Assembly: GCA_903856805.1 (NCBI GenBank)
Contig: CAIOCZ010000100.1
Location: forward strand, 1-53,798
From: an uncultured cyanobacterium
GTDB taxonomy: Bacteria > Cyanobacteriota > Cyanobacteriia > PCC-6307 > Cyanobiaceae
Direction: 5' to 3'
DNA: 53,798 nucleotides
Below are positions 9,379-20,000 of the stretch, in pieces. Position 1 is the stretch's first letter, and the number at the start of each line of letters is the position of its first letter. The translations under genes and the position numbers were made by a program. Below the pieces are notes generated by a model. It was given only the letters and a program-made list of their open reading frames with translations, had not been told where the DNA came from and did not search any database.

Positions 9379-10722
9379 ATGGGAGCCTCCCTGTCCCCCC
9401 GCCTGACGGCGGTCGCCCTTAGCGCCGGGCTACTGGGGGGCGGCCTGCTGGCCACGGGCCTGGCCCAGGCGGCCCGCGGCCAGATGGTTCCGGCTCTCCC
9501 CCCGAACACCGGACTCACCCCGCCCCGCACCGCCACCCTGCCCCTGCCGCCGACCCCGGTGGGGCTGCCCCAGCTCCAGAGCCAGGTGAGCTGCCCCACG
9601 TTGCAGCAGCGGATTGCCACCGCCGTCGGGGGCGAGGCCTCGGTGTGGAGCATCACCGTGGCCGATCCCAACGGGCGGTTGCTGGCTGATCTGAATGGTC
9701 AGCGCCCCCGGCTGCCGGCTTCCAATCAGAAGTTGATCAGCACGGCCTTTGCCCTGGATCGCCTCGGCCCCGACCATCGCCTGAGTACCCAGTTGTGGCG
9801 CCTGCCCGATGGCTCCCTGCGCTTAACGGGCCAGGGGGATCCGGATCTGGCCTTGCCCCAGTTGCAGCGCTTTGCCCAGGTGGCCCTGGCGACTGGCTCC
9901 GGGGCGCCGTTGCCTGGCTCGATGGTGCGGCTGCAATTGGCCGAGGAGCCTGTCCAGGCCTGGTGGCCCCAGGGCTGGCCGATGGGCGATCGGGCCTATG
10001 CCTATGGAGCGCCGATCACCCGTCTGGCCATCACCAGCAACGCCCTGGATGAGGCCGTCAGTGATCCCGCCGCCCGTCTGCAGCGGTTGATGGCCCGCAG
10101 CGTTGCCAAGCAGGGGGGTCAGGCGCAGTTGGTGATGGTGTCGTCCCGGGAGCCCCTCCCCCCGGAGGCGGTGTTGATGCATGAGGAGCCTTCGATTGAC
10201 ATGCATGGCCTGTTGAGCCTGGCCAACACCGAAAGCCATAACTTCACCGCCGAGGTGCTGCTCCGCACCGCCGCCGGCACCTGGGATGCGAACGAGGCTG
10301 CCCGGCGAGAAACCGCCTGGCTGTTCCAGCAGGGGTTGCCCCTGGAGGGGGTGCGCATCTACGACGGCAGTGGCCTGGACCGCTCCAATCGGGTGACCAG
10401 CCGTTTCCTGGCGGCGTTGCTGCTGCGCATGGATCACCACCCCTACAGCCGTGATTACGTGGGGTCGATGGCGATCGCCGGCCAGCGGGGCACCCTGCGT
10501 CATCTGTTCAATGGAACGCCCCTGGATGGCCGGCTCTATGCCAAAACCGGCACCCTCACGGGCGTGCGCGCCATCACCGGAGTCCTTCAGACCAGCGATG
10601 GCCCCCGCTATGTGAGTGCCATTTCCAATGGCGCCACAGTGCCGAACCAGACGATTGGCAGGGTGATGCTGCAGGTGCAGAACGTCGGGTTGTGCGGAGG
10701 CGGCCCTCAAGCCAGCCTCTGA
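9379..10722 (+). CDS. dacB: D-alanyl-D-alanine carboxypeptidase/endopeptidase (PBP4, DacB family)
   Basis: Periplasmic low-molecular-weight penicillin-binding protein of peptidase family S13, which trims or cleaves peptidoglycan cross-links. The 447-residue protein has a signal peptide at residues 1-30 ending near LAQAARG. The three active-site motifs are present: SxxK as SNQK near residue 115, SxN as SHN near 286, and KTG near 389. A Pro-rich stretch follows the signal peptide. It follows the DUF4330 gene by one base. It is convergent with the cdv3-like gene, and the intergenic bases carry a weak hairpin without a T-run. Confidence 0.93.
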   Translation: MGASLSPRLTAVALSAGLLGGGLLATGLAQAARGQMVPALPPNTGLTPPRTATLPLPPTPVGLPQLQSQVSCPTLQQRIATAVGGEASVWSITVADPNGRLLADLNGQRPRLPASNQKLISTAFALDRLGPDHRLSTQLWRLPDGSLRLTGQGDPDLALPQLQRFAQVALATGSGAPLPGSMVRLQLAEEPVQAWWPQGWPMGDRAYAYGAPITRLAITSNALDEAVSDPAARLQRLMARSVAKQGGQAQLVMVSSREPLPPEAVLMHEEPSIDMHGLLSLANTESHNFTAEVLLRTAAGTWDANEAARRETAWLFQQGLPLEGVRIYDGSGLDRSNRVTSRFLAALLLRMDHHPYSRDYVGSMAIAGQRGTLRHLFNGTPLDGRLYAKTGTLTGVRAITGVLQTSDGPRYVSAISNGATVPNQTIGRVMLQVQNVGLCGGGPQASL

Positions 10723-10752
10723 GGGTTGGATTGAGGGCTGGGGACAAACTGG

Positions 10753-11700
10753 TCAGCTGGCCAGTCCACGACTGGCGGCCTTGCGCAGCCGGTTGGCGGT
10801 CCGACGGGCGCGGCTGACGCCCTCCGCCTCGGGCAGCACGGCGGCCACCTCGCTGGGACGTACCAAACCAGGGTCCTTGCTCTGGAGCCGCACCAATTCC
10901 CGCCGACCCCCCAGAACCACCTGGCTTAGCTCCTTGAGGCGCACCTCCAGCTCCCCGAGCACCTGCTCGGCGTAGCGGTTGGCCCCTTCCTCGATCGCAC
11001 CGGCCTCCTGACGGCTGCGGCCGATCAGGGCATCCACCTGCTGCTGGGTCTGCTGGCGGAACTGGAGCGCGTCGCTGTGGAGCCGCTCGGCTTCGGCCTG
11101 ACTCTCCCGCTGGACCCGCAGGCCCTCTTGACGAATCGCTTCCAGCTCCTGCATCGCCTGCTGGCGGCTGCGCTCGTGCTGTTCCACCAAGAGCCGATTG
11201 CGCTCGTTGGCTTCCTGCTCCAGATGTTGACGGCGACCCTGGGATTCTTGCTCCAGCTGCTGGCGGCGGCTAGCGAATTGCTGTTCCATCTGGGCCAGAC
11301 GCGTCTGGTGCTCCTGCTCGGCTTGGGCCACCTGCTGGCGCGCCTGGAGGATCATCTGCTCGCACTGTTGGCGGGCCTGCTCGCGCAACTCATTCACCTG
11401 CCGCTCGGCCTCCTGGCGGATGGCAGCGGTATTGATCAGTTGCTCGCGCTCTCGCCGGGCCTGGTTAACGATTTCTTCGGCCTGCTGGCGGGCTTTGCCA
11501 ATGAAGTCCTCCCGTTGGCGGATCAGTTCGTCGGCCTGGGAAATCTGCTCCGGCAGGGCTTCCCGGAGGGCGTCCATCATTTCGATGGCGTCCTGCTCAT
11601 TCACCAGCCGCCCACCACTGAATGGAATGCGGCTGCCTTCCAGAACGATGTCCTCCAGCTGATCCAGCTGGTCAAGAACGGTGATGCGGACCTCTGCCAT
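10753..11700 (-). CDS. cdv3: Coiled-coil cell division protein, DivIVA/Cdv3-like
   Basis: A 315-residue protein dominated by a long Gln/Glu/Arg-rich coiled coil from about residue 50 to 240. It is preceded by a short ordered N terminus (VLDQLDQLEDIVLEGSRIPFSGG) and followed by a basic tail. The FSGGRLVNEQDAIEMMDAL region fits cyanobacterial DivIVA-like Cdv3 proteins, which act in septum placement with ZipN/Ftn2. Its start lies one base past the coaD stop, and cdv3-like genes sit beside coaD in other cyanobacteria as I recall, which supports the name. Any Gln-rich coiled-coil protein could look similar, so the family call rests on the N terminus and context. Confidence 0.65.
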   Translation of the reverse strand: MAEVRITVLDQLDQLEDIVLEGSRIPFSGGRLVNEQDAIEMMDALREALPEQISQADELIRQREDFIGKARQQAEEIVNQARREREQLINTAAIRQEAERQVNELREQARQQCEQMILQARQQVAQAEQEHQTRLAQMEQQFASRRQQLEQESQGRRQHLEQEANERNRLLVEQHERSRQQAMQELEAIRQEGLRVQRESQAEAERLHSDALQFRQQTQQQVDALIGRSRQEAGAIEEGANRYAEQVLGELEVRLKELSQVVLGGRRELVRLQSKDPGLVRPSEVAAVLPEAEGVSRARRTANRLRKAASRGLAS

Positions 11701-11701
11701 G

Positions 11702-12193
11702 TCAACCGTGGTGCGATGCCCGATTAAAGAGCCTCGCGAGGTCCACCGCCACTCCCGCCGGCACCATCGGCGTCACATCCCCCCCGAATCGCGCCACTTC
11801 CTTCACCACCGAGCTGCTGAGAAAGCTGTGGTGGGCAGCCGTGGCCAGGAAGAGGGTCTCCATCTGGGGATCCAGACTTTTATTGGTGTGGGCGATCTGC
11901 AGCTCGAATTCGAAGTCGCTCATCGCCCGCAGGCCGCGCAGGATCACCTGGGCGCCGCACAGCCGGGCGTAGTTCACGGTGAGACCATCGAAGCTGCCCA
12001 CCTCCACCCCCTCCAGATGGGCTGTGGCCTTCCGGATCTGCTCCAGTCGCTGCTCCAACGGAAAACAGGGTTGTTTGCCGGGGTTCTGAAGCACGGCCAC
12101 CACCAGGCCATCAAACAGGCGGGCGCTGCGTTCGATCAGATCCAGATGACCCAGGGTGAGGGGGTCGAAGCTGCCCGGGTACAGGGCGCGCAT
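11702..12193 (-). CDS. coaD: Phosphopantetheine adenylyltransferase
   Basis: Transfers AMP to 4'-phosphopantetheine, the penultimate step of coenzyme A synthesis. About 163 residues, as expected for bacterial PPAT. The nucleotidyltransferase signature is [16 protein letters not shown] at the N terminus, the [19 protein letters not shown] segment is present, and the C-terminal signature appears as [11 protein letters not shown]. The ATG at 12193 is preferred over a TTG at 12199 because [11 protein letters not shown] is the normal family start. It is followed by the cdv3-like gene on the same strand with one base between. Confidence 0.96.
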   Translation of the reverse strand: MRALYPGSFDPLTLGHLDLIERSARLFDGLVVAVLQNPGKQPCFPLEQRLEQIRKATAHLEGVEVGSFDGLTVNYARLCGAQVILRGLRAMSDFEFELQIAHTNKSLDPQMETLFLATAAHHSFLSSSVVKEVARFGGDVTPMVPAGVAVDLARLFNRASHHG

Positions 12194-12258
12194 GGGCAAA
12201 GCGGCGCTGCGGCTCTGCCTTTCTAGAGTCTCCTCTGATCTGCTCCCGCCGCGCCGCC

Positions 12259-12744
12259 ATGTCCGAGCTCGATGTCGCCGCCAAGAAGACCCTGCTCCGC
12301 AAGATCCCCCACGGCGTGTTCATCTGTGGAGTGGCGGAGGGGGAGGACGTGAATGGGTTCACCGCCAGCTGGGTGACCCAGGGGTCCTTTGAGCCGCCGC
12401 TCGTGGTGATGGCGGTGCGGGCCGACTCCAGTAGTAACGGCATCATTCAGCGCACTGGCCGCTTTTCCCTCAACGTGCTTTCCGCCGATCAGAAGGACCT
12501 GGCGGCCGTGTTTTTCAAGCCCCAGAAGGCGATCGGCGGTCGCTTTGATGCCGCCCCCTTCCAACTGGGCAGTCTGGGGTTGCCGATCCTGGAGTCCGCC
12601 CTCGGCGCCCTGGAATGCGAGCTGGTGGGCCAGGTGGCGGCCGGCGACCACACCGTGTTCGTGGGTGAGGTGAAACAGGCGGTGCTCCATCGGGATGGGG
12701 CGGCCCTGGACCTGGCCAGCACCGGCTGGCAGTACGGCGGGTGA
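12259..12744 (+). CDS. Flavin reductase-like FMN-binding protein
   Basis: A 161-residue protein of the flavin reductase-like split-barrel family. It shows [13 protein letters not shown] at the N terminus, the [25 protein letters not shown]-binding pattern, FSLNVLS, and a late [10 protein letters not shown]. The family includes NAD(P)H:flavin reductases and the C-terminal domains of cyanobacterial flavodiiron proteins. This copy is a stand-alone domain, so its electron partner cannot be read from the sequence. Its stop overlaps the uvrC start (GTGA), suggesting translational coupling. It diverges from coaD. Confidence 0.85.
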   Translation: MSELDVAAKKTLLRKIPHGVFICGVAEGEDVNGFTASWVTQGSFEPPLVVMAVRADSSSNGIIQRTGRFSLNVLSADQKDLAAVFFKPQKAIGGRFDAAPFQLGSLGLPILESALGALECELVGQVAAGDHTVFVGEVKQAVLHRDGAALDLASTGWQYGG

Positions 12745-14756
12745 GTCTTCCCGATGCACCAGGGGACGCAGCGCGCCCCCTGCTCCAGCAACCGGAACGG
12801 CTGAAACGGCGGCTGCGGGACGTGCCTGTGGAGCCCGGCTGTTATTTGATGCGAGATGCCGAGGATCGTATTCTTTATATTGGCAAGGCCAAGGTGCTGC
12901 GCAATCGGGTCCGCAGTTATTTCCAGAGTTCCCAAGGTCATAGCCCGCGCATCAGCCTGATGGTGCGTCAGGTGTGCGAGATCGAGTTCATCGTCACCGA
13001 CAACGAAGCCGAAGCACTGGCTCTGGAATCCAATCTGATCAAGAGCCATCAGCCCCACTTCAACGTGTTGCTGAAAGATGACAAAAAATATCCCTATCTT
13101 TGCATCACTTGGAGCGAAACCTACCCACGGATCTTTATCACCCGTCGTCGTCGTCAGCGCAGTCCCCTGGATCGTTTCTACGGTCCCTATGTGGACGTGG
13201 GCTTGCTGCGACGCACCCTGGCGGTGGTCAAGCGGGTGTTTCCGCTGCGCCAGCGTCCCCAGCCGCTCTATAAAGATCGCACCTGCCTGAACTACGCCAT
13301 CGCGCGTTGTCCTGGGGTCTGCCAAGAGAAGATCAGCTCGGAGGACTACCACCACACCCTGCGCCAGGTGGCGATGGTGTTTCAGGGCCGCAATGAAGAC
13401 CTGCTGGCCTTGCTGCGGGAGCAGATGGACCGCTATGCCGAACGGCTGGATTTCGAGTCGGCCGCCCGGGTGCGTGACCAGCTCCAGGGCCTCGATACCC
13501 TGACGGCCGACCAGAAGATGAGTCTGGGGGACAGCTCCGTCAGTCGCGATGTGCTGGCCCTGGCCGCCGATGGCCGGATTGCGGCCGTCCAGCTGTTTCA
13601 GATGCGTGCCGGCAAATTGGTGGGTCGGCTGGGCTTCACCGCCGACGCGGTGGGGATGGATGGCACCCCTGTCGAGGTCGGCCGGATCCTGCAACGGGTG
13701 GTCGAGGAGCATTACAGCCAGGTCGAATCGGTGGAGATTCCCCCGGAAGTGCTGCTGCAAGAGGGTCTCCCCCAGCAGGAGTTGATCGAGGCCTGGCTGG
13801 GGGAGCGCCGGGGCCGCCGGGTGCGGTTGGCGGTGCCCCAACGGCAGCAGAAGGCGGATCTGATCGAGCTGGTGGAACGCAACGCCGCCTACGAGCTGCA
13901 ACGGGCCCAGCGGGCCAGTGAGCAGAACCTGCTGGCCACCGAGGACCTGGCCCAGCTGCTCGACCTCGACCAGCCGCCCCGACGGATCGAGGGCTACGAC
14001 ATCAGCCACATCCAGGGCAGTGATGCGGTGGCCTCCCAGGTGGTGTTCATCGATGCCCTGCCCGCCAAGCAGCACTACCGCAAGTACCGGATCCAGAGCA
14101 GCAGCATCCGGGCAGGCCACTCCGACGACTTCATGGCGATGGCGGAGATCATGCGCCGTCGCTTCCGCCGCTGGTCGCAGGCCAAGGCCGCGGGGGGGGA
14201 TCTGGGGGAGCTGCGCCGCGCCGCGGGCAGTGCCCTGCACACCAACGGGCTCAACGATTGGCCCGATCTGGTGATGATTGATGGGGGGAAGGGACAGTTG
14301 TCGGCGGTGATGGAGGCCCTGCGCGAGCTCAATCTCCATGAGGATCTGGTGGTGTGTTCCCTGGCGAAACAACGGGAGGAGGTGTTCCTGCCCGGCAACA
14401 GCAAGCCCTTGGAGAGTGAACCCGACCAACTGGGGGTGGCCCTGTTGCGGCGTCTGCGGGACGAGGCCCACCGCTTCGCCCTCAGTTATCACCGTCAGCA
14501 GCGGGGGGAGCGGATGAAACGCTCACGGCTCAGCGACATCCCCGGCCTGGGGCCGAAACGGGTCAAGGACCTGCTCGCCCACTTCCGTTCCGTGGAGGCG
14601 ATTCAGTTGGCCAGCCCCGATCAGATTGCCCAGGTGGCCGGCGTCGGGCCCGCCCTGGCCCGTCAGGTGTGGGAGTACTTCCATCCCCAGGACCAGGACA
14701 CGGCCGTCAGCGCGGACCAGGACCCCTCCCTGGAGTTGGCTGGGGGAGCGGGATGA
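12741..14756 (+). CDS. uvrC: Excinuclease ABC subunit C
   Basis: Nuclease of nucleotide excision repair that makes both incisions around the lesion with UvrA and UvrB. The 671-residue protein has the GIY-YIG domain ([20 protein letters not shown]), the UVR/UvrB-interaction motif near [17 protein letters not shown], the RNase H-like domain ([29 protein letters not shown]), and C-terminal helix-hairpin-helix motifs ([22 protein letters not shown]). It starts with GTG inside the flavin reductase stop and ends in an ATGA overlap with the next gene, so it sits in the middle of an operon. Confidence 0.97.
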   Translation: MSLPDAPGDAARPLLQQPERLKRRLRDVPVEPGCYLMRDAEDRILYIGKAKVLRNRVRSYFQSSQGHSPRISLMVRQVCEIEFIVTDNEAEALALESNLIKSHQPHFNVLLKDDKKYPYLCITWSETYPRIFITRRRRQRSPLDRFYGPYVDVGLLRRTLAVVKRVFPLRQRPQPLYKDRTCLNYAIARCPGVCQEKISSEDYHHTLRQVAMVFQGRNEDLLALLREQMDRYAERLDFESAARVRDQLQGLDTLTADQKMSLGDSSVSRDVLALAADGRIAAVQLFQMRAGKLVGRLGFTADAVGMDGTPVEVGRILQRVVEEHYSQVESVEIPPEVLLQEGLPQQELIEAWLGERRGRRVRLAVPQRQQKADLIELVERNAAYELQRAQRASEQNLLATEDLAQLLDLDQPPRRIEGYDISHIQGSDAVASQVVFIDALPAKQHYRKYRIQSSSIRAGHSDDFMAMAEIMRRRFRRWSQAKAAGGDLGELRRAAGSALHTNGLNDWPDLVMIDGGKGQLSAVMEALRELNLHEDLVVCSLAKQREEVFLPGNSKPLESEPDQLGVALLRRLRDEAHRFALSYHRQQRGERMKRSRLSDIPGLGPKRVKDLLAHFRSVEAIQLASPDQIAQVAGVGPALARQVWEYFHPQDQDTAVSADQDPSLELAGGAG

Positions 14757-15061
14757 TCAGCCCCTTCAGGCCCTTCAGGCCCTGGCTGGCCCTGGTGCTG
14801 CTCCTCGCCCTGCTGTGGGGACCTGGAGTGGTTCAGGCGGCCCCTGGCCTCTGCCTGGGTCCAGTCTGCGCCGATCAGATCACCCGCAGCGTCGAGCATC
14901 CCTGGCAGTTGCGGGTGCGGGTCGACGATCAACAGGGCCACCGGGAACGGCTGGTGGTGGATTGCCGGGATGGCCGGCTCAGCCCGGCCCTGGGACCGGT
15001 GGAGCGGGGTCATGCCAGCGCCCTGGCCCGTCGGGCCTGCCGCCTGGCCGGCGAGGCCTGA
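14753..15061 (+). CDS. Small secreted protein of unknown function
   Basis: A 102-residue protein whose ATG overlaps the uvrC stop as ATGA. Residues 1-34 form a clear signal peptide: a basic start, a Leu-rich core and an Ala-x-Ala site near VVQAAPG. The mature part is short, contains a CLGPVC pair and two further cysteines (DCR, ACR), and is otherwise polar. Two disulfides are possible. I do not recognise a family. The position between uvrC and hemJ looks like operon membership, not a functional link. Confidence 0.6.
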   Translation: MISPFRPFRPWLALVLLLALLWGPGVVQAAPGLCLGPVCADQITRSVEHPWQLRVRVDDQQGHRERLVVDCRDGRLSPALGPVERGHASALARRACRLAGEA

Positions 15062-15128
15062 TCGAGGGCCGTTGCCAAGGCCGCTGAGGGCCCGCTCCTA
15101 GGCTGGTGAACGACCAGCTCCAGCTTTC

Positions 15129-15776
15129 ATGCTTCTGGCCCCCCTTCTGGACCTGGCCCCGATCCCGGGCCGTGGGCCCCAGTTCAGCTGGCCACCGGAG
15201 GCCTACCTCTGGTTCAAGACCCTCCACATCGTGGGGGTGGTGGTGTGGTTTGCGGGCCTCTTTTATCTCGTGCGGCTCTTCATCTACCACCGCGAGGCCG
15301 AGGAGCTCGACCCGGTTTTAAGGCAAGCGTTTCAAGATCAGTACGCCCTGATGGAGCGGCGCCTGGCCAACATCATCACCACGCCGGGCCTGGTGGTGGC
15401 GGTGACGATGGCCGTCGGGCTGTTGACGGTCAACCCCGCCTGGTTGCACCAGGGTTGGATGCACGCCAAGCTGGCATTTGTGTTGGCTCTGCTGGCCTAT
15501 CACGCCTTCTGTTATCGGCTGATGGGTCAGCTGCAGCGAGGGGAGTGCCGCTGGAGCCCCAAGCAACTGCGGGCCCTGAACGAGCTGCCCACCCTGCTGT
15601 TGGTGGTGATCGTGATGCTGGTGGTGTTCAAGGCCCAGTTTCCAACGGGAGCCGCCACCTGGTTCCTCGTGGCCCTCGTGGTGGTCATGGCGGCGTCGAT
15701 TCAGTTCTATGCCCGTTGGCGACGATTACGGGCCGAGCGGCTCGCTGAGAAGGAGCAGGCAGGTGCTGCGGCCTGA
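15129..15776 (+). CDS. hemJ: Protoporphyrinogen IX oxidase, HemJ type
   Basis: Oxidises protoporphyrinogen IX to protoporphyrin IX, ahead of the haem and chlorophyll branch, in the membrane. The 215-residue protein has several hydrophobic helices. It shows the HemJ/UPF0093 features WFKTLHIVGVVVWFAGLFYLVRLFIYH near the N terminus, MERRLANIITTPG in the middle, and the basic FCYRLMGQLQRGECRWS segment, all typical of cyanobacterial HemJ. HemJ replaces HemY/HemG in most cyanobacteria. The following PHP gene starts inside its 3' end. Confidence 0.94.
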   Translation: MLLAPLLDLAPIPGRGPQFSWPPEAYLWFKTLHIVGVVVWFAGLFYLVRLFIYHREAEELDPVLRQAFQDQYALMERRLANIITTPGLVVAVTMAVGLLTVNPAWLHQGWMHAKLAFVLALLAYHAFCYRLMGQLQRGECRWSPKQLRALNELPTLLLVVIVMLVVFKAQFPTGAATWFLVALVVVMAASIQFYARWRRLRAERLAEKEQAGAAA

Positions 15777-16428
15777 CGCTGAAGCCCATCCCCTGACGGC
15801 GGTGCTGCGGCGGGTCAGCCCCGACAGCTGCCCTGGTCGGTTCAATTTCCACTGCCACACCACCTGCAGCGATGGCAGCCTGCGACCTGCCCAATTGGCC
15901 GACCAGGCCCTAGAGCTTGGCCTTGAGCACCTTGCCATCACCGATCACCATCGGCTAACGGCCTACGACCCGGCGGCCGAGGTCTTGGGATCTGCCCGGG
16001 CCGCTGGCCGCCAGGTGCCCACCCTATGGCGTGGGGTCGAGATCAGTTGCCTGTTGGAGGGATGTCTGGTCCATGTGTTGGGGCTGGGATTCAATGCCGA
16101 CCACCCGTCCCTGGAGCCCTATCTCCAGGGAGCCGCTGTGGTGGGACCGGCCCTGCGCTCCGAAGCGGTAGTGGCGGCGATCCAGGCCGCCGGGGGCCTG
16201 GCCCTGCTGGCCCATCCAGCCCGCTATCGCCTACCGGCCGAGGGGTTAATTGCGGCGGCCGCTGCCCTGGGGTTCGATGGCGCTGAGGCCTGGTACGACT
16301 ACGGGATGCAACCCCGCTGGCAGCCGACCCCAGGGGTGTGCGCGGCGATCGCCGCTGACCTTGCGGATCGTGGCCTTTTGATGAGTTGCGGCACCGATAC
16401 CCATGGTTTGGTCCTTCATGGTCGCTAG
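15763..16428 (+). CDS. PHP-domain metal-dependent phosphoesterase
   Basis: A 221-residue protein of the polymerase-and-histidinol-phosphatase family. Metal-binding motifs are present in order: FHCHTTCSDGS, ITDHH, EISC, LLAHPARY and CGTDTHG. This is the TrpH/YciV-like single-domain class, some of whose members are 5'-3' exonucleases or 3',5'-bisnucleotide phosphatases. The substrate cannot be told from sequence. The GTG at 15763 is chosen because the family normally has only a few dozen residues before FNFHCHT; it overlaps the hemJ end by 14 bases. A start further upstream at 15709 is possible but would extend the overlap. Confidence 0.85.
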   Translation: MLRPDAEAHPLTAVLRRVSPDSCPGRFNFHCHTTCSDGSLRPAQLADQALELGLEHLAITDHHRLTAYDPAAEVLGSARAAGRQVPTLWRGVEISCLLEGCLVHVLGLGFNADHPSLEPYLQGAAVVGPALRSEAVVAAIQAAGGLALLAHPARYRLPAEGLIAAAAALGFDGAEAWYDYGMQPRWQPTPGVCAAIAADLADRGLLMSCGTDTHGLVLHGR

Positions 16429-16458
16429 GGTCTGAACACACATGCCTCTCTTCCACCG

Positions 16459-16995
16459 ATGGGTCTGTTCGATCGTCTGCTCGGCAACCGCCCCTCAGGG
16501 GTAAAGATCGCCGGCCAGGAGCCCGCCAAGGCCAAGAAGGACACGGAAACCTTCTTTCTCGATGCCGATGCCTCCAGCACCCTCGGTGATGTGACGTTCA
16601 TGCGGCGTTCGAACACGATTCGTCGCACCTTTCCCGGCAATGCGGACAGCCCTGGTGATAAGGAAATGGTGGCCGAAGTGGCCTCGATGGAGTCCAAACT
16701 CGAAAAAATGACACCAGGCTTGGCCGGGATCAACCCTGATCAGGGCACCGAGGTGGATCTCACGGGGGGAATCCCCAAGGCCGTCAAAAAAACCTTTGCC
16801 CAGCCCCTGTCCCAGTCCCAGCTCGATCAGCGGATGAAGGGCGCCGCCGTGGCGGTCAATGCGGCCGGCACCGCCGGTCCCGCCCGCAAGTCCCCAGGCA
16901 CCGGCACAGACTCCCAGCCCACCATCACCAATCAGCCCGCCAAGCCCGGCGCCATCGATCCGTTCAAGGCGATGGCCAAGGACCTGAACGGCTGA
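16459..16995 (+). CDS. Conserved cyanobacterial hypothetical protein
   Basis: A 178-residue hydrophilic protein from the ATG at 16459. It has a short amphipathic N terminus (MGLFDRLLGNR), a middle with FFLDADASSTLGD, TFMRRSNTIRRTFPG and VASMESKLEKM, and a Pro/Thr/Gly-rich C-terminal tail ending in FKAMAKDLNG. There is no signal peptide or membrane segment. It looks like one of the conserved unknowns of picocyanobacteria, but I cannot assign a domain. It is convergent with cobN and lies 30 bases after the PHP gene. Confidence 0.65.
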   Translation: MGLFDRLLGNRPSGVKIAGQEPAKAKKDTETFFLDADASSTLGDVTFMRRSNTIRRTFPGNADSPGDKEMVAEVASMESKLEKMTPGLAGINPDQGTEVDLTGGIPKAVKKTFAQPLSQSQLDQRMKGAAVAVNAAGTAGPARKSPGTGTDSQPTITNQPAKPGAIDPFKAMAKDLNG

Positions 16996-17024
16996 GGGCG
17001 GCGCGGGGGTCTGTGGCGTCTCCG

Positions 17025-20000
17025 TCAGCCCCCCGCCTCCGACCCTGCGCCCCCTTCCACCAGGGCCTCGCTGCTGAGGACCAGGTCCTTCAACTCCGCC
17101 AGGGCCTCGGGGTCCGCCCCATCCCAGAGACCCCGGTGATGGGCTTCCAGCAATCGTTCGGCCATGTCCCGCAGGGCCCAGGGATTGGTGCGACGTAAAA
17201 ACTCCAGCACCTGGGGGTCCCCCAGCCATTGCCGTTGCAGGGCTGCGTAACTCCAATCCGGCACCTTGCCGGTACAGGCGTCATAGGCAAAGAGATAATC
17301 GAGGCTGGCGGCCATCTCAAAGCCACCCTTGTAGCCGTGGCCCCGCATGGCTTCGATCCAGCGGGGGTTTAACAGCCGGGATCGGATTACCTTGTCGAAC
17401 TCCCGTTCCAGGCGATGCATCCGCGGCCGCTGGCTGCGGGAGTGATCGCCGAACCACAGGGCCGGGGCCTTGCCGCCCACCCGTTCCACCGCCGCGCTGA
17501 GGCCGCCCTGGAACTGGTAATAGTCGTCGGAATCGAGCAGGTCATGCTCGCGATTGTCCTGGTTGTGCAGCACCACCTGGACCTGGCTGAGCCGTCGTTC
17601 CAGCCCGGCCCGATCGGCGCTGGCCTCGATGCCTCCGTGCCCCCCCGCCGGGTCCGTCGCTCCATACCGCCAGGAACTCCACTGGAGAAAGGCCTCCCCC
17701 AGGTCGGCGCGTTGTTCCCAGCTGCCGCTGTCGATCAACCCCTGGAGTCCCGCCCCGTAGGCGCCTGGGGCGGATCCGTAGATGCGCGCCGCCTGGCCCT
17801 CGCTGCGGGCCGCCGCCGCCAGCGGATTGTCAACCTCGGATTCCTCCAGGGCCGCCACCATCTTGGTGGCCCGCTCGAACCAGCCCACCAGCTGGGGGAA
17901 GGCGTCGCGGAACAGCCCGGAGATTCGCAGGGTCACATCCACCCTGGGGCGACCCAGCAGGCTGAGGGGGATCACCTCCAAATCCATCAGACGGCGGCTC
18001 GGTCCATCCCACACCGGCCGGACGCCCAGCAGGGCCAGGGCCTGGGCAATGTCCTCGCCGCCGTTGCGCATTGTGGCGGTCCCCCAGACGGACAGGGCCA
18101 GTCGTTGCAGGTCCTCGCCTTCGTCCTGACGGTGCAGATCCAAGAGCAACTCGGCGCTGCGGCGGCCCAGATCCCAGGCGGCTTCCGTGGGCAGGCCGCG
18201 GAGATCCACGCTGTAGAAATTACGCCCCGTGGGCAACAGATCGGGTCTGCCGCGGGTCGGGGCTCCGGAAGGGCCGGCGGCGATTCTCCCGCCGGCCAGC
18301 CCCGTGAGCAGGGCGCTCCGTTCCGCCGCGCCGCAGGCCAGCAGGGGGGGCAACAGGCGCTGGCGCAGGTGCTCCAGGGCGGCCAGGGTGGCCGGACCGG
18401 TGGGCGCCGCAGCGGGTTCGGGTGTCGTCGGCCCCGGGGACAGCGCGATGCCGGCCTCCGCTAAGGCCGCCCTGACCAAGGTCAGGGCCCGCTCCTCCAA
18501 CAGGGCCACCCCATCCCCCACCCGGCGCAGCGCTGGGCTTTCGGGGGGCAGGGCCACCAGGCGCCCCTGGTCCTCAGGCGACAGCGGGGCCTCCTCCCCA
18601 TCGCCCCAGGGATCCAGATCCAGGCCCAGATCCATCGCTAGGGCCTGGGTGAGCCCCGGCTGGCCGGGCTGGGGAGCACGGGCCAGGCAAAGCAGCAAAT
18701 CGGCCAGTTTGCCGGGGGGGGGCAGGGTGCCGAAGGTGTGGAGACCCAGCCGGATCTGGGCTTCCTTCAATTCACACAGATAGCCATCCACGGCCTCCAG
18801 CCGGCTCTCCAGATCGGACCCCTGGGCCGTGGGCGTTAGGGCCAGGCTCCGCAACTGTTGCTCCAGTTGATCGCGCAGCAGCTCGGCCCGTTGCCCCCCC
18901 AGTTGGCGCGCTTCCCAATACTCATCGAGTTGGGCCTCCAACCGCAGCAGGTCGCCATGGAGGCCGGCCCGGCCCAGGGGGGGGGTGAGGTGATCGAGGA
19001 TCACCGCCTGGGCCCGGCGCTTGGCCTGGCTGCCCTCTCCGGGGTCGTTGACGATGAAGGGATAGAGGTGGGGCAGGGGCCCGAGGGCCCAGTCCGGAAA
19101 GCACTGATCCGACAGCCCCACCCCCTTGCCGGGCAGCCATTCGAGGTTGCCGTGTTTGCCCACATGCACCACCACCTGGCTGGAGAAGCTCTCCCGCAAC
19201 CACAGGTATTGGGCCAGGTAGGCGTGGGTCGGCGGCAGGTCGGGACTGTGATAACTCAGGCTTGGATCCCGGGCGTAGCCGCGCTCCGGCTGGATCAGCA
19301 CCACGACCCGGCCGAAGCGCAGGCCCCGGATCGGAAAACCTGGCTCCGCCGGTGGTGGCCCCATCGGTTCCAGGCCCCCATCCTGGGGCGGTGCCCCCCA
19401 CACGGCCTCCAGCCTCTGCCGGCCGGCCAGCGGCAGGCCGTCATACCAGCGCTGGTAGGTGCTGAGGGGCAGAGAGTCCAGGGGGGGCAGGTGGGCTGAC
19501 TCGGCGTCGTTGCTGCGGCCGGCCAGCAGGCGCTGGATCAGGGCCTGCCCATCCCGGGGCAGCGCGTCCACCGCGCCCACCGCATACCCCGCCTCCGCCA
19601 GCCAGCCGAGCATCAGGGCCACGCTGGCGGGGGTATCCAGGCCCACCCCATTGGCCAGGCGGCTGTTGCGGGTGGGGTAGTTGGCCAGCACCAGCGCCAC
19701 CCGACGCTCCCCTGCGGCGGTTTGCCGGAGGGCCACCCAGCGGGCGGTGAGCTCGGCAATCCAGGCCAGCCGCTCCCGATCCGGTTGCTGGCGGGGGAGC
19801 GCCGTTGCCAGCTGAGCGCTGGCGCGATCGCTTTCCTTGAAGGACCCCACCCGGGTGATGATCCGCCCATCCAGCTCCGGCAGAGCCACCTGTAGGCAAA
19901 GATCCGTTGGACCCAGGCCGATGCTGCTGACCTGCCAGGCGGCCCGCGGCCGTCCACTCATCAGCAGCTGCAATACCGGGACCCCCAGCCGTTCCCAGAG

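Noticed and set aside
10723-10770. Hairpin between dacB and the cdv3-like gene as a two-way terminator
   Set aside because: The stem is only 5 bp, partly coding, and no T-run follows on either strand.
12111-12446. Minus-strand frame upstream of coaD overlapping the flavin reductase gene
   Set aside because: It lies across two better-supported genes and its translation is not protein-like.
12489-14492. Open frame of 667 codons opposite uvrC
   Set aside because: Same reason: a complement shadow of a well-supported gene, with a composition unlike any real protein here.
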